This document shows, piece after piece, positions 25,295-34,396 of a DNA stretch of 64,000 nt. The stretch spans positions 1 through 64,000 of the forward strand of contig NZ_JAAIKO010000043.1 in assembly GCF_016107395.1 (NCBI RefSeq), read 5' to 3'. Under the pieces are notes generated by a model. The model saw only the letters and a program-made list of their open reading frames with translations, was not told the DNA's origin and made no database searches. The stretch's first letter is position 1. The number at the start of each line of letters is the position of its first letter. Origin of the DNA: Streptomyces fildesensis (GTDB lineage: Bacteria > Actinomycetota > Actinomycetes > Streptomycetales > Streptomycetaceae). Made by a program: the position numbers and the translations under genes.

Positions 25295-25343
25295 TCCGGA
25301 CGCATCACCGGACGGGTGCCACGGCACCGCTAGAGTTTTTTGC

Positions 25344-25365
25344 AAGGGACGCCTCGGCGTCCCTT
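25344..25365 (+). terminator. Terminator before smc
   Basis: AAGGGACGC/GCGTCCCTT form a 9-bp stem around a 4-base loop. Just before it a smaller GGTGC/GCACC hairpin (25315-25328) is followed by six Ts (25336-25341). Together they should end transcription from the 25091 gene. Confidence 0.65.
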
Positions 25366-25474
25366 CGTCGTTCCGTCTTCACCCGCAGGCCCCCCGACGA
25401 TCACTGTTGTCATCGTCTGATGTGCCCTGCACCTTCCCTGGCGAAACCGAACACGGAAGGTAGAGTCCGACGGC

Positions 25475-28400
25475 GTGCATCTCAAGAGCCTCACGCTGCG
25501 CGGATTCAAATCCTTCGCCTCCGCCACGACGCTGCGCTTCGAGCCCGGCATCACGTGCGTCGTAGGCCCCAACGGGTCCGGTAAGTCCAATGTGGTGGAC
25601 GCGCTCTCCTGGGTCATGGGGGAGCAGGGGGCCAAGTCGCTGCGCGGCGGCAAAATGGAGGACGTCATCTTCGCCGGCACCACGGGGCGCCCGCCGCTGG
25701 GCCGCGCCGAGGTGTCGCTGACGATCGACAACTCCGACGGTGTGCTGCCCATCGAGTACGCCGAGGTCACCATCACGCGGATCATGTTCCGCAACGGCGG
25801 CAGCGAGTACCAGATCAACGGCGACACCTGCCGGCTGCTCGACATCCAGGAGTTGCTCTCCGACTCCGGCATCGGCCGCGAGATGCACGTCATCGTCGGC
25901 CAGGGCCAGCTCGACTCCGTGCTCCACGCCGACCCGATGGGCCGCCGCGCCTTCATCGAGGAGGCGGCCGGTGTGCTCAAGCACCGCAAGCGCAAGGAGA
26001 AGGCGCTGCGGAAGCTCGACGCGATGCAGGCCAATCTCGCGCGCGTCCAGGACCTGACGAACGAACTGCGGCGGCAGCTCAAGCCGCTGGGACGGCAGGC
26101 ACAGGTCGCCCGGCGGGCCGCCGTCATCCAGGCCGATCTGCGCGACGCCCGGCTGCGGCTGCTCGCCGACGATCTGGTCACCCTGCGCGAAGCGCTGAGC
26201 GCCGAGGTCGCCGACGAGGCGTCGCTCAAGGAGCGGCGGGACGCGGTGGAACGGGACCTGGCCGCCGCGCTGCGGCGCGAGACCGCTCTGGAGGAGCAGG
26301 TCAGGGCGCTCGCACCGCGGCTGGCCGACGCACAGGCCACCTGGTACGGCCTCTCCCAGCTCGCCGAACGGGTACGCGGCACCATCGGCCTCGCCGAACA
26401 GCGGGTGCGGCACGCCACCGGCCAGCCCGCGGAGGAGCGGCGCGGCCGGGAGCCGGAGGACATGGAACGTGAGGCGGCCCGGATCCGCGAGCAGGAGGCG
26501 GAACTGACGGAGGCTCTCGACGCGGCGCGGCGGGCACTGGACGACACCGTCGGCCACCGCGCCGCCCTGGAACAGGAGCTCGCGGCCGAGGAGCAGCGGC
26601 TGCGGTCCGTGGCGCGGGCGATCGCGGACCGCCGGGAGGGGCTGGCGCGGCTGCAGGGCCAGGTCAACGCGGCGCGCGGCCGGGCCGGTTCCGCGGAGGC
26701 GGAGATCGGCCGGCTCGCCACGGCCCGCGACGAGGCACGGGACCGCGCCGAATCCGCGCAGGAGGAGTACGAGGAGCTCAAGGAGCGGGTGGACGGCCTG
26801 GAGGCGGACGACTCCGAACTGGAGGAGCGCCTGGCGGCCGCGACGGAGGAGCAGGCGGCGGCCGAGGAGGCGTTCTCGGCCGTCCGCGACGCGGCCACCG
26901 CGGCCGAGCGCGAGCGGGCCGCCCTCACCGCCCGGCGCGACGCGCTGGCGCTGGGCCTGCGCCGCAAGGACGGCACCGGCGCGCTGCTCGCCGCGGGCGA
27001 CCGGCTCACCGGCCTGCTCGGTCCCGCCGCCGAACTGCTCACCGTGGCGCCCGGCTTCGAGATCCCCGTCGCCGCCGCCCTCGGTGCGGCGGCCGACGCC
27101 ATCGCCGTATCGGGCCCCGCGGCCGCCGCCGACGCGCTGCGGCTGCTGCGCAAGGACGACGCCGGCCGTGCGGCCCTGCTGCTGGCGGACGGCACGTCGT
27201 CCGAGGTGTGGCCCGGTGTTCCCGGCGCCGGCACTCCTGCCCACCACCCGGCCACCGGACCCCAGTCGGCGACGCTGCCGCAGGCCGCCGTGGCCGCCGC
27301 CTCCGTACCGCACGCGCGTGCGGAAACCGCCCCGCTGCCCGCGGGGGCGCGGCAGGCGGCCGGGCTGGTCGGCGGGCCTGACGATCTGCTCCCCGCCGTC
27401 CGCCGTCTCCTGCGTGACACGGTCGTCGTGGAGAGCCTCGACGACGCGGAGGCTCTCGTGGCCGCGCACCCGGAACTCACCGCCGTCACCGCCGAAGGCG
27501 ATGTGCTCGCCGCGCACTTCGCGCACGGTGGGTCGGCGGGCGTGCCCAGCCTGCTGGAGGTGCGGGCCGCCGTCGACGAGGCGGCCCGTGAGCTGGAGCG
27601 GCTGGCGGCGCTGTGCGAGTCGCTCGCGGAGGAGCAGCGGGAGACGAAGGAGCGGCGCACGGCGTGCGCGCGGACCGTGGACTCGCTGGCGCAGGCGCGG
27701 CGGGCGGCGGAGAAGGAGAAGTCGTCGGTCGCCCAGCAGCTGGGGCGGCTCGCCGGCCAGGCACGCGCCGCCGGGGGAGAGGCCGAGCGCAGCGCCGCCG
27801 CCGTGGGGCGGGCGGAGGAGTCGCTGGCCGCGGCGATGGAGGAGTTCGAGGAACTGTCGGTGCGGCTGGGGGAGGCCGTGGAGGCACCCGGCGAGGAGGA
27901 GCCGGACACCTCCGTACGGGACCGGCTGTCCGCCGACGGGGCCAACGCGCGGCAGACCGAGATGGAGGCGCGGCTCCAGCTGCGCACCCACGAGGAGCGG
28001 GTGAAGGGCCTGGCCGGGCGGGCGGACGGGCTGGACCGCGCGGCCCGTATCGAGCGTGAGACCCGGGCCCGCGCCGAGCAGCGCCGGGCCCGGCTGGAGT
28101 ACGAGGCCCGGGTGGCCGCCGCGGTGCTGGCCGGTGCGCGAGCCCTGCTGGAGTACGTGACGGTGTCGCTGGGCCGCGCCGACGAGGAGCGCGGGGCGGC
28201 CGAGCGGGCCCGCTCGGAGCGTGAGGCGCAGCTGGGGGAGGAGCGCCGGCAGGGCCGGGAGCTCAAGGCGGAACTGGACAAGCTGACCGACTTCGTCCAC
28301 AAGGGCGAGGTGCTGGGCGCCGAGAAGCGGCTGCGCATCGAGCAGTTGGAGACCCGGTCGCTGGAGGAGCACGGCATCGAGCCGTCCGGGCTGGTCGACG

Positions 28401-29167
28401 AGTACGGCCCGCACCATCCGGTGCCGCCGTCACTGCCCGCCGAGGGCGAGGAGCTGCCCGAGGATCCGGAGCACCCGCGCAACCGGCCGAAGCCGTTCGT
28501 GCGCGCGGAGCAGGAGAAGCGGCTGAAGTCCGCGGAGAAGGCGTACCAGCAGCTGGGGAAGGTCAACCCGCTGGCACTGGAGGAGTTCTCCGCGCTGGAG
28601 GAGCGCCACAAGTTCCTGACGGAGCAGCTGGAGGACCTGAAGAAGACCCGGCTGGATCTCCTGCAGGTCGTCAAGGAGGTCGACGAGCGCGTCGAGCAGG
28701 TCTTCTCCGCGGCCTACCACGACACGGCGCGGGAGTTCGAGGGGGTGTTCTCCCGGCTCTTCCCCGGTGGCGAGGGCCGGCTGATGCTGACAGATCCGGA
28801 CAATATGCTCACCACAGGTGTGGAGGTTGAAGCGCGGCCGCCCGGGAAGAAGGTCAAGCGGTTGTCGCTGCTGTCGGGTGGTGAGCGCTCGCTGACCGCG
28901 GTGGCGCTGCTGGTGTCGATCTTCAAGGCCCGGCCGAGTCCGTTCTATGTGATGGACGAGGTCGAGGCGGCGTTGGACGACACCAATCTGCAGCGGCTGA
29001 TCGGGCTGATGGAGGAGCTTCAGGAGAGTTCACAGCTTGTCGTCATCACGCACCAGAAGCGGACGATGGAGGTCGCCGATGCCCTGTACGGCGTATCGAT
29101 GCAGGGCGATGGGGTCTCCAAAGTGATCAGCCAGCGGCTGCGTGAGGGCAAGCGCAAGCTGGCCTAG
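25475..29167 (+). CDS. smc: Chromosome segregation SMC protein
   Basis: SMC, 1230 residues, is the condensin ATPase that aligns chromosome arms after loading by ParB; it acts with ScpA/ScpB. Walker A GPNGSGKS is at 31-38; coiled coils run about 165-500 and 690-1020; the hinge is about 510-690; the signature LSGGERS is near 1132-1138 and Walker B with MDEVEAALDD near 1159. The hinge includes a Pro/Ala-rich stretch (about 580-625) absent from short SMCs. GTG 25475 is eight bases after TAGAGT (25461-25466), a leaderless-like arrangement. The protein is 44 residues longer than B. subtilis SMC. Confidence 0.96.
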   Translation: MHLKSLTLRGFKSFASATTLRFEPGITCVVGPNGSGKSNVVDALSWVMGEQGAKSLRGGKMEDVIFAGTTGRPPLGRAEVSLTIDNSDGVLPIEYAEVTITRIMFRNGGSEYQINGDTCRLLDIQELLSDSGIGREMHVIVGQGQLDSVLHADPMGRRAFIEEAAGVLKHRKRKEKALRKLDAMQANLARVQDLTNELRRQLKPLGRQAQVARRAAVIQADLRDARLRLLADDLVTLREALSAEVADEASLKERRDAVERDLAAALRRETALEEQVRALAPRLADAQATWYGLSQLAERVRGTIGLAEQRVRHATGQPAEERRGREPEDMEREAARIREQEAELTEALDAARRALDDTVGHRAALEQELAAEEQRLRSVARAIADRREGLARLQGQVNAARGRAGSAEAEIGRLATARDEARDRAESAQEEYEELKERVDGLEADDSELEERLAAATEEQAAAEEAFSAVRDAATAAERERAALTARRDALALGLRRKDGTGALLAAGDRLTGLLGPAAELLTVAPGFEIPVAAALGAAADAIAVSGPAAAADALRLLRKDDAGRAALLLADGTSSEVWPGVPGAGTPAHHPATGPQSATLPQAAVAAASVPHARAETAPLPAGARQAAGLVGGPDDLLPAVRRLLRDTVVVESLDDAEALVAAHPELTAVTAEGDVLAAHFAHGGSAGVPSLLEVRAAVDEAARELERLAALCESLAEEQRETKERRTACARTVDSLAQARRAAEKEKSSVAQQLGRLAGQARAAGGEAERSAAAVGRAEESLAAAMEEFEELSVRLGEAVEAPGEEEPDTSVRDRLSADGANARQTEMEARLQLRTHEERVKGLAGRADGLDRAARIERETRARAEQRRARLEYEARVAAAVLAGARALLEYVTVSLGRADEERGAAERARSEREAQLGEERRQGRELKAELDKLTDFVHKGEVLGAEKRLRIEQLETRSLEEHGIEPSGLVDEYGPHHPVPPSLPAEGEELPEDPEHPRNRPKPFVRAEQEKRLKSAEKAYQQLGKVNPLALEEFSALEERHKFLTEQLEDLKKTRLDLLQVVKEVDERVEQVFSAAYHDTAREFEGVFSRLFPGGEGRLMLTDPDNMLTTGVEVEARPPGKKVKRLSLLSGGERSLTAVALLVSIFKARPSPFYVMDEVEAALDDTNLQRLIGLMEELQESSQLVVITHQKRTMEVADALYGVSMQGDGVSKVISQRLREGKRKLA

Positions 29168-29246
29168 GCCCATATGCATTCAAGTGCTGAACTCAAGCGG
29201 CTGAGCCATGTGCTCATCTGCGCCAGATGGGTTGATAGGCCCCCTG

Positions 29247-29274
29247 TTGACTTCGAAACTTGAAGGCATAGTCT
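29247..29274 (+). promoter_or_regulatory. glcP promoter
   Basis: TTGACT (29247-29252) and TAGTCT (29269-29274) are 16 bp apart, near consensus. The leader is about 100 bases and contains a 14-bp dyad CCCTCATGTGAGGG (29341-29354) 28 bases before the start codon. The rest of the 214-bp gap shows nothing else. Confidence 0.6.
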
Positions 29275-29381
29275 CTGCAGCGTCACTTTTATCTTCGAGT
29301 GGTGGCCGTCCGGGGGGCGGCTGACACTGGAGGATCCAGCCCCTCATGTGAGGGCTCACCGCCGAGCCCCAGGAGTCCACG

Positions 29382-30800
29382 TTGACCAGTACCGAACCTG
29401 TGGCCGGTCGGGAAGGCCGTCTGGCCCATCCGGATCACCTCGGCCATGTCATCTTCATCACCGCGGCGGCCGCCATGGGCGGCTTCCTGTTCGGCTACGA
29501 CAGTGCCGTGATCAACGGCGCTGTCGAGGGCATCCGCGGCAAGTACGACATCGGCTCCGGCACCCTCGCCCAGGTCATCGCGATCGCCCTGATCGGCTGC
29601 GCCATCGGCGCCGCCACGGCCGGCCGGATCGCCGACCGCATCGGCCGTATCCGCGTCATGCAGATCGCCGCCTCGCTCTTCACGGTCAGCGCCGTGGGCT
29701 CCGCGCTGCCGTTCGCCCTCTGGGACCTCGCCATGTGGCGGGTGCTCGGCGGTATCGCCATCGGTATGGCCTCGGTGATCGGCCCGGCGTACATCGCCGA
29801 GGTCTCCCCGCCCGCCTACCGCGGCCGGCTCGGTTCCTTCCAGCAGGCAGCCATCGTCATCGGCATCGCCGTCTCGCAGCTCGTCAACTGGGGCCTGCTG
29901 AACGCGGCCGGCGGCGACCAGCGCGGGCAGCTGATGGGCCTGGAGGTCTGGCAGGTCATGCTCGGCGTGATGGTCGTCCCGGCCGTCCTCTACGGGCTGC
30001 TCTCCTTCGCGATCCCCGAGTCGCCGCGCTTCCTGATCTCCGCGGGCAGGACCGCCCACGCCAAGAAGGTGCTCGAAGACGTCGAAGGCAAGCACATCGA
30101 CCTCGACGCACGGGTGGCCGAGATCGAACACGCCATGCGCAGCGAGCACAAGTCGACCTTCCGTGACCTGCTCGGCAGCCGGATGGGCTTCCTGCCGATC
30201 GTCTGGATCGGTATCGGACTCTCGGTCTTCCAGCAGCTCGTCGGCATCAACGTGGCCTTCTACTACTCGTCCACGCTGTGGCAGTCGGTGGGCATCGACC
30301 CGAGCAGCTCCTTCCTGTACTCGTTCACCACCTCGATCGTGAACATCATCGGCACCGTGATCGCCATCCTCCTCGTCGACCGGATCGGCCGCAGGCCGCT
30401 CGCCCTGATCGGTTCTGCGGGTATGACCGTCTCCCTGGCACTGGAGGCATGGGCCTTCGCCGCCAAGACCGCCGACGGGACGCTCCCGAACACCCAGGGC
30501 ACCGTGGCGCTCATCGCGGCCCACGTCTTCGTGCTCTTCTTCGCCCTCTCCTGGGGTGTCGTCGTCTGGGTCTTCCTCGGCGAGATGTTCCCGAACCGGA
30601 TCCGCGCCGCGGCGCTCGGCGTGGCGGCCTCCGCCCAGTGGATCGCCAACTGGGCGATCACCGCGAGCTTCCCGAGCCTGGCGGACTGGAACCTGTCGGG
30701 GACGTACGTCATCTACGCCTGCTTCGCCCTGCTCTCGATCCCCTTTGTGCTCAAGTTCGTGAAGGAGACCAAGGGCAAGACCCTGGAGGAGATGGGTTAG
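29382..30800 (+). CDS. glcP: Glucose permease, MFS sugar porter
   Basis: A 472-residue major facilitator protein of the sugar porter family. It has 12 predicted membrane segments; GGFLFGYDSAVINGA in helix 1, RIADRIGR after helix 2, PESPRFL in the central loop, and DRIGRRPL in the second half are the family motifs. S. coelicolor GlcP, next to smc, is the main glucose/H+ symporter needed for glucose repression. TTG 29382 follows AGGAG. The gene overlaps the convergent oxidoreductase stop by four bases. Confidence 0.93.
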   Translation: MTSTEPVAGREGRLAHPDHLGHVIFITAAAAMGGFLFGYDSAVINGAVEGIRGKYDIGSGTLAQVIAIALIGCAIGAATAGRIADRIGRIRVMQIAASLFTVSAVGSALPFALWDLAMWRVLGGIAIGMASVIGPAYIAEVSPPAYRGRLGSFQQAAIVIGIAVSQLVNWGLLNAAGGDQRGQLMGLEVWQVMLGVMVVPAVLYGLLSFAIPESPRFLISAGRTAHAKKVLEDVEGKHIDLDARVAEIEHAMRSEHKSTFRDLLGSRMGFLPIVWIGIGLSVFQQLVGINVAFYYSSTLWQSVGIDPSSSFLYSFTTSIVNIIGTVIAILLVDRIGRRPLALIGSAGMTVSLALEAWAFAAKTADGTLPNTQGTVALIAAHVFVLFFALSWGVVVWVFLGEMFPNRIRAAALGVAASAQWIANWAITASFPSLADWNLSGTYVIYACFALLSIPFVLKFVKETKGKTLEEMG

Positions 30801-31783
30801 TCCTTGAGACGCGGCAGCACCTGCTCCGCCAGCAGATGCAGACTGCGCCAGCCCTCGTCGACCGGCATGCCCCCGCACAGGGGGTGCAGGACCAGGCTCG
30901 CCTGGTCCCCGCCGGCCTCGGCGAGGGCGACGCATTCGTCGGGCGTGACGATCCGGTAGACCCCCTCGCGGCGCAGTTCCTCGACGCCGGTGGCGGCCGA
31001 GCGCACGGCGGAGCGGATGTCGGCCGACTGCCAGGAGGCGTACATCCGCGCCTCGTGCAGCAGATGCTCGCCGTACTGCGCCCAGGCGCGGTCGGGGTCC
31101 TCGGCGATGTGCAGCAGCGGGACCTTCGCCGGCGGCATCATGCACCAGCCCTCGGTGCCGTACTCGGCGAGCCGCTCCTGGTAGTACGCCTCCAGCTCCG
31201 GCAGGTACGCGCTGGGGAAGAGCGGCAGACCGAGCCGGGCGGCACGGCGGGCGGCCGCCTTCGAGCTGCCGCCGACCAGCAGCAGCGGATGCGGCTGGGT
31301 GAACGGTCGCGGCGTGACCTGCACCGTCCTGCCGCGGTATTCGAAGGGCTCCCCGGTCCACGCGGTGAGCAGTGTCTCCAGGACCTCGTCCTGGAGCTTG
31401 CCGCGGTGCGTCCAGTCCCGGCCGTGCGCGTCGTACTCCGCCTGCCGGTAGCCGATCCCCGCCACCGTGACGAGCCGGCCGCCGCTGAGCAGGTCCAGTA
31501 CGGCGATGTCCTCGGCCAGCCGCAGCGGATCGTAGAGCGGGCCGATCAGGGCGGAGACGGTGACCGCGATCCGCCGGGTGGCACCGAAGACCGCTCCCGC
31601 GAACGTGAGGGGCGAGGGCAGCCACCCATTGGCGGCGCCGTGGTGCTCCTCGGTCTGGACGGTGCCGACGCCGCGGTCGTCCGCGTAGGCCGCCATCTCG
31701 AGGGCCGCCTTGTAGCGGGCACTGAGCGACGCGGGCTCGGCAGCGGGATCGACGAGGTTGAAACGGATGACCGTGACGGGCAT
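30797..31783 (-). CDS. Luciferase-like (LLM class) flavin oxidoreductase
   Basis: A 328-residue TIM-barrel enzyme of the bacterial luciferase/F420-dependent group. TEEHHGAANGWLPSP (about 44-58) and VAGIGYRQAEYDAHG (about 107-121) match the flavin-binding and substrate region. It could use FMNH2 or F420H2; the sequence does not decide. ATG 31783 follows GAAGGGAAG. Its promoter carries a 15-bp TetR-like dyad (31828-31842). The stop codons of this gene and glcP overlap, with no terminator between them. Confidence 0.85.
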   Translation of the reverse strand: MPVTVIRFNLVDPAAEPASLSARYKAALEMAAYADDRGVGTVQTEEHHGAANGWLPSPLTFAGAVFGATRRIAVTVSALIGPLYDPLRLAEDIAVLDLLSGGRLVTVAGIGYRQAEYDAHGRDWTHRGKLQDEVLETLLTAWTGEPFEYRGRTVQVTPRPFTQPHPLLLVGGSSKAAARRAARLGLPLFPSAYLPELEAYYQERLAEYGTEGWCMMPPAKVPLLHIAEDPDRAWAQYGEHLLHEARMYASWQSADIRSAVRSAATGVEELRREGVYRIVTPDECVALAEAGGDQASLVLHPLCGGMPVDEGWRSLHLLAEQVLPRLKD

Positions 31784-32106
31784 GGCGGACGCTTCCCTTC
31801 GCCGGGATGGACCAGACGGACGCTAACTGACGCAGCGTCAGATTGATAGAGGAGTGGACCCGCGGGACCACGCACGGTTCGCCCGCCCCGGCCCGGCCCG
31901 GCCCGGATCGGACGCATGGGGTCGGGATCGCAGTTGGGGGCACCCCCGGCCGAAGGTCGGGGGACCGTAAATAGTCGATTTCGGACCCCCACGCCGGAGA
32001 GCCCGGCCCCGACCCGGCAACGGCCCGCACCGGCCGGCACCCGGGACCGGCCCGGAGGGCCACGTTGTCGCGGCCACCCGCGCACGTGACCGATACTGGG
32101 AAAGAT
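31784..32106. promoter_or_regulatory. Divergent regulatory region with TetR-like operator
   Basis: CTGACGC (31828-31834) and GCGTCAG (31836-31842) form a perfect 7-bp dyad around one A, 45 bases before the oxidoreductase start. This type is common for TetR-family repressors. A second segment at about 31934-31995 has runs of G and C that can fold (GGGGGCACCCCC and GTCGGGGGAC), a repeat-like intergenic motif. ftsY has a weak GATACT hexamer near 32091. No gene is seen in the 323 bp. Confidence 0.55.
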
Positions 32107-33312
32107 ATGGAAACCGTCATCCTTGCTGTAGTCATCGCCCTGGTCGCGGTCGTCGCCGCCGGCGGACTGGTGGTCGGCAGCCGCCGCAAGAAGCAGCTGC
32201 CGCCCGCGCCGCCGAGCACGCCGACCATCACCGCGCCGCCCGCCGAGCCACGCGTCGGGGACGAAGCGGAGGTCCCTCGGGACGAGCCGCGCCGGACGAT
32301 CGAAGAGGTCGTCCTCCCCGAGACGCCTGGCGCGCCGGTCGCCGTGGAGGAGCTGCCGGTACCCGCGGCTCCCGAACTCGAACAGCCGGAACCCAGCGCC
32401 GGCCGCCTGGTGCGGCTGCGCTCCCGGCTGTCCCGCTCGCAGAACACGCTCGGTAAGGGGCTGCTCGCGCTGCTCTCCCGCGAGCACCTCGACGAGGACA
32501 CCTGGGAGGAGATCGAGGACATCCTCATCACCGCCGATGTGGGTGTCACTCCGACCCAGGAGCTGGTGGACCGGCTGCGTACCCGGGTGAAGGTGCTCGG
32601 CACCCGCACCCCCGCCGATCTGCGCGCCCTGCTCCGCGAGGAGCTGCTGACCCTGGTCGACCCCTCGCTGGACCGCGAGCTGAAGACCGAGAGCCACGAG
32701 ACGACCCCGGCCGTCGTGCTGGTCGTCGGTGTCAACGGCACCGGCAAGACCACGACCACCGGCAAGCTCGCCCGCGTCCTGGTGGCCGACGGCCGCAGTG
32801 TGGTGCTCGGCGCGGCGGACACCTTCCGTGCCGCCGCCGCCGACCAGCTGCAGACCTGGGGCGAGCGGGTGGGCGCCCGGACCGTGCGCGGTCCCGAGGG
32901 CGGCGACCCGGCGTCGATCGCCTTCGACGCCGTGAAGGAAGGTATCGCCGAGGGCGCGGACACCGTCCTGATCGACACCGCGGGCCGGCTGCACACCAAG
33001 ACCGGTCTGATGGACGAGCTGGGCAAGGTCAAGCGGGTCATCGAGAAGCACGGCCCGGTCGACGAGGTGCTGCTGGTGCTCGACGCGACCACCGGGCAGA
33101 ACGGGCTGGTCCAGGCCCGGGTCTTCGCCGAGGTCGTCGACATCACCGGCATCGTGCTGACCAAGCTGGACGGCACCGCCAAGGGCGGCATCGTGATCGC
33201 GGTCCAGCGCGAGCTGGGCGTTCCGGTGAAGCTGATCGGGCTGGGCGAGGGCCCGGACGATCTGGCGCCCTTCGAGCCGGAGGCGTTCGTCGACGCCCTG
33301 ATCGGCGACTGA
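32107..33312 (+). CDS. ftsY: Signal recognition particle receptor
   Basis: FtsY, 401 residues, is the membrane-bound GTPase that receives the SRP-ribosome complex. One N-terminal membrane segment (about 4-23), a Pro/Glu-rich acidic linker (35-100), then the NG domain: GVNGTGKTTT near 208-217, DTAGRLHTK near 287-295, TKLDGTAKGG near 355. ATG 32107 gives the membrane start METVILAVV; no strong ribosome binding site is seen. Its partner Ffh is 7 kb away. Confidence 0.95.
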   Translation: METVILAVVIALVAVVAAGGLVVGSRRKKQLPPAPPSTPTITAPPAEPRVGDEAEVPRDEPRRTIEEVVLPETPGAPVAVEELPVPAAPELEQPEPSAGRLVRLRSRLSRSQNTLGKGLLALLSREHLDEDTWEEIEDILITADVGVTPTQELVDRLRTRVKVLGTRTPADLRALLREELLTLVDPSLDRELKTESHETTPAVVLVVGVNGTGKTTTTGKLARVLVADGRSVVLGAADTFRAAAADQLQTWGERVGARTVRGPEGGDPASIAFDAVKEGIAEGADTVLIDTAGRLHTKTGLMDELGKVKRVIEKHGPVDEVLLVLDATTGQNGLVQARVFAEVVDITGIVLTKLDGTAKGGIVIAVQRELGVPVKLIGLGEGPDDLAPFEPEAFVDALIGD

Positions 33313-33349
33313 CCCGCACCGACGCGAGCGGTGTACGAGCGGTTGTATA

Positions 33350-33386
33350 CGTAAGGGGCGCCCTTCCCTGGAGGGCGCCCCTTACG
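33350..33386. terminator. Bidirectional terminator of ftsY and the Prim-Pol gene
   Basis: A 15-bp perfect stem (33350-33364 with 33372-33386) with a 7-base loop lies between two convergent genes. Confidence 0.8.
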
Positions 33387-33433
33387 CACCTCCCCGGGTG
33401 ATGGCTTCTCTCCGTGCCGGGTGCGGTGCGGGC

Positions 33434-34117
33434 TCAGGTCCGTACGAGCCAGGGGCCGGGCGTGCGGTCGCGGTGGCAGACGTACGCCAGGGTGCCGAGC
33501 AGTAACCGCGCCTCGGGCGGCTGGTGCACCGAGTCGAGCAGCGGTGACCGCAGCCAGCGCACCGGGCCGAGCCCGCCGAGGTCGGACGGCGGGGCCGTGA
33601 CGTGGTCGCCGAGCCCCAGGCAGCGCAGGTCGAGGTCGGCGTCGTCCCAGCCCATCCGGTAGAGCAGGTGCGGGAGTTCGGCCGCGGCGCCCGGCGCCAC
33701 GAAGAACTGCGCGCGGCCCGTGGGGGTGGCCAGCACCGGACCGAGCCGCAGACCCATCCGCTCCAGCCGCACCAGGGCGCGCCGTCCGGACTGCTCCGCC
33801 ACGTCGATGACGTCGAACGTCCGGCCCACCGGCAGCAGTACGGCCGCTCCCGGCACCTGGTCCCACGCCTCGGTGGCCTGCTCCAGGGTCGCGCCGGCCG
33901 GGATCTCGTCGGCGAACACCAGGGGATGCGCCCCCGGTTCCTTGCAGCCGGGGTCACCGCACGAGCAGGCCCCGCCGCCCCGGACGGCGCGCGCTCCCGG
34001 CGTGACCGCCCAACCGCACAACCCCGTGTACTCCGCCACCGTGGTGCACGCCGTGGCGCGTTCCCGGCGGCGCGAGCCGGCCCGGATATCCCGAATGCCG
34101 CCGATCGTGAAACCCAT
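33434..34117 (-). CDS. Prim-Pol-like (archaeo-eukaryotic primase) domain protein
   Basis: A 227-residue protein resembling the N-terminal 'bifunctional DNA primase/polymerase' domain found in actinobacterial plasmids and phages. It has CSCGDPGCKEPGAHPLV (about 51-67), a cysteine cluster typical of the family, then FDVIDVAE near 102-109, a possible acidic pair. The full set of catalytic acids and histidine is not clear, and there is no helicase domain, so activity is doubtful. It is a chromosomal gene next to nsdA. It may be a regulator or a remnant. Confidence 0.7.
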   Translation of the reverse strand: MGFTIGGIRDIRAGSRRRERATACTTVAEYTGLCGWAVTPGARAVRGGGACSCGDPGCKEPGAHPLVFADEIPAGATLEQATEAWDQVPGAAVLLPVGRTFDVIDVAEQSGRRALVRLERMGLRLGPVLATPTGRAQFFVAPGAAAELPHLLYRMGWDDADLDLRCLGLGDHVTAPPSDLGGLGPVRWLRSPLLDSVHQPPEARLLLGTLAYVCHRDRTPGPWLVRT

Positions 34118-34396
34118 GACACCCCCAACGGATCGCAGTCGCCGATGGTTACGCCCCTGCCTGACCGGGGTGTGTCAAGTGAATCGTGTACAGCCGCAGA
34201 CGAGTTCATTCGAAGGGGTGGCGAATGGTGGCGTTTCCGCTGTGGCACTCGCCGGATGGGTGATCGTAGGATTACTTTCGGTTCGTGAGCGCCAGACATG
34301 TGTCCCCTCCGGGTATGCCGGAGGCAAGGCAGCAGGGCCTGGACTCAGCGGGCCTTGGCCGTAAGGGCGTTGGGCGACTCGGATGGGGGCCTACCG

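Noticed and set aside
25330..28674. Minus-strand open frame of 1114 codons across smc
   Set aside because: Ser/Arg-rich antisense shadow of the coiled-coil repeats, no start or ribosome binding site, and no domain.
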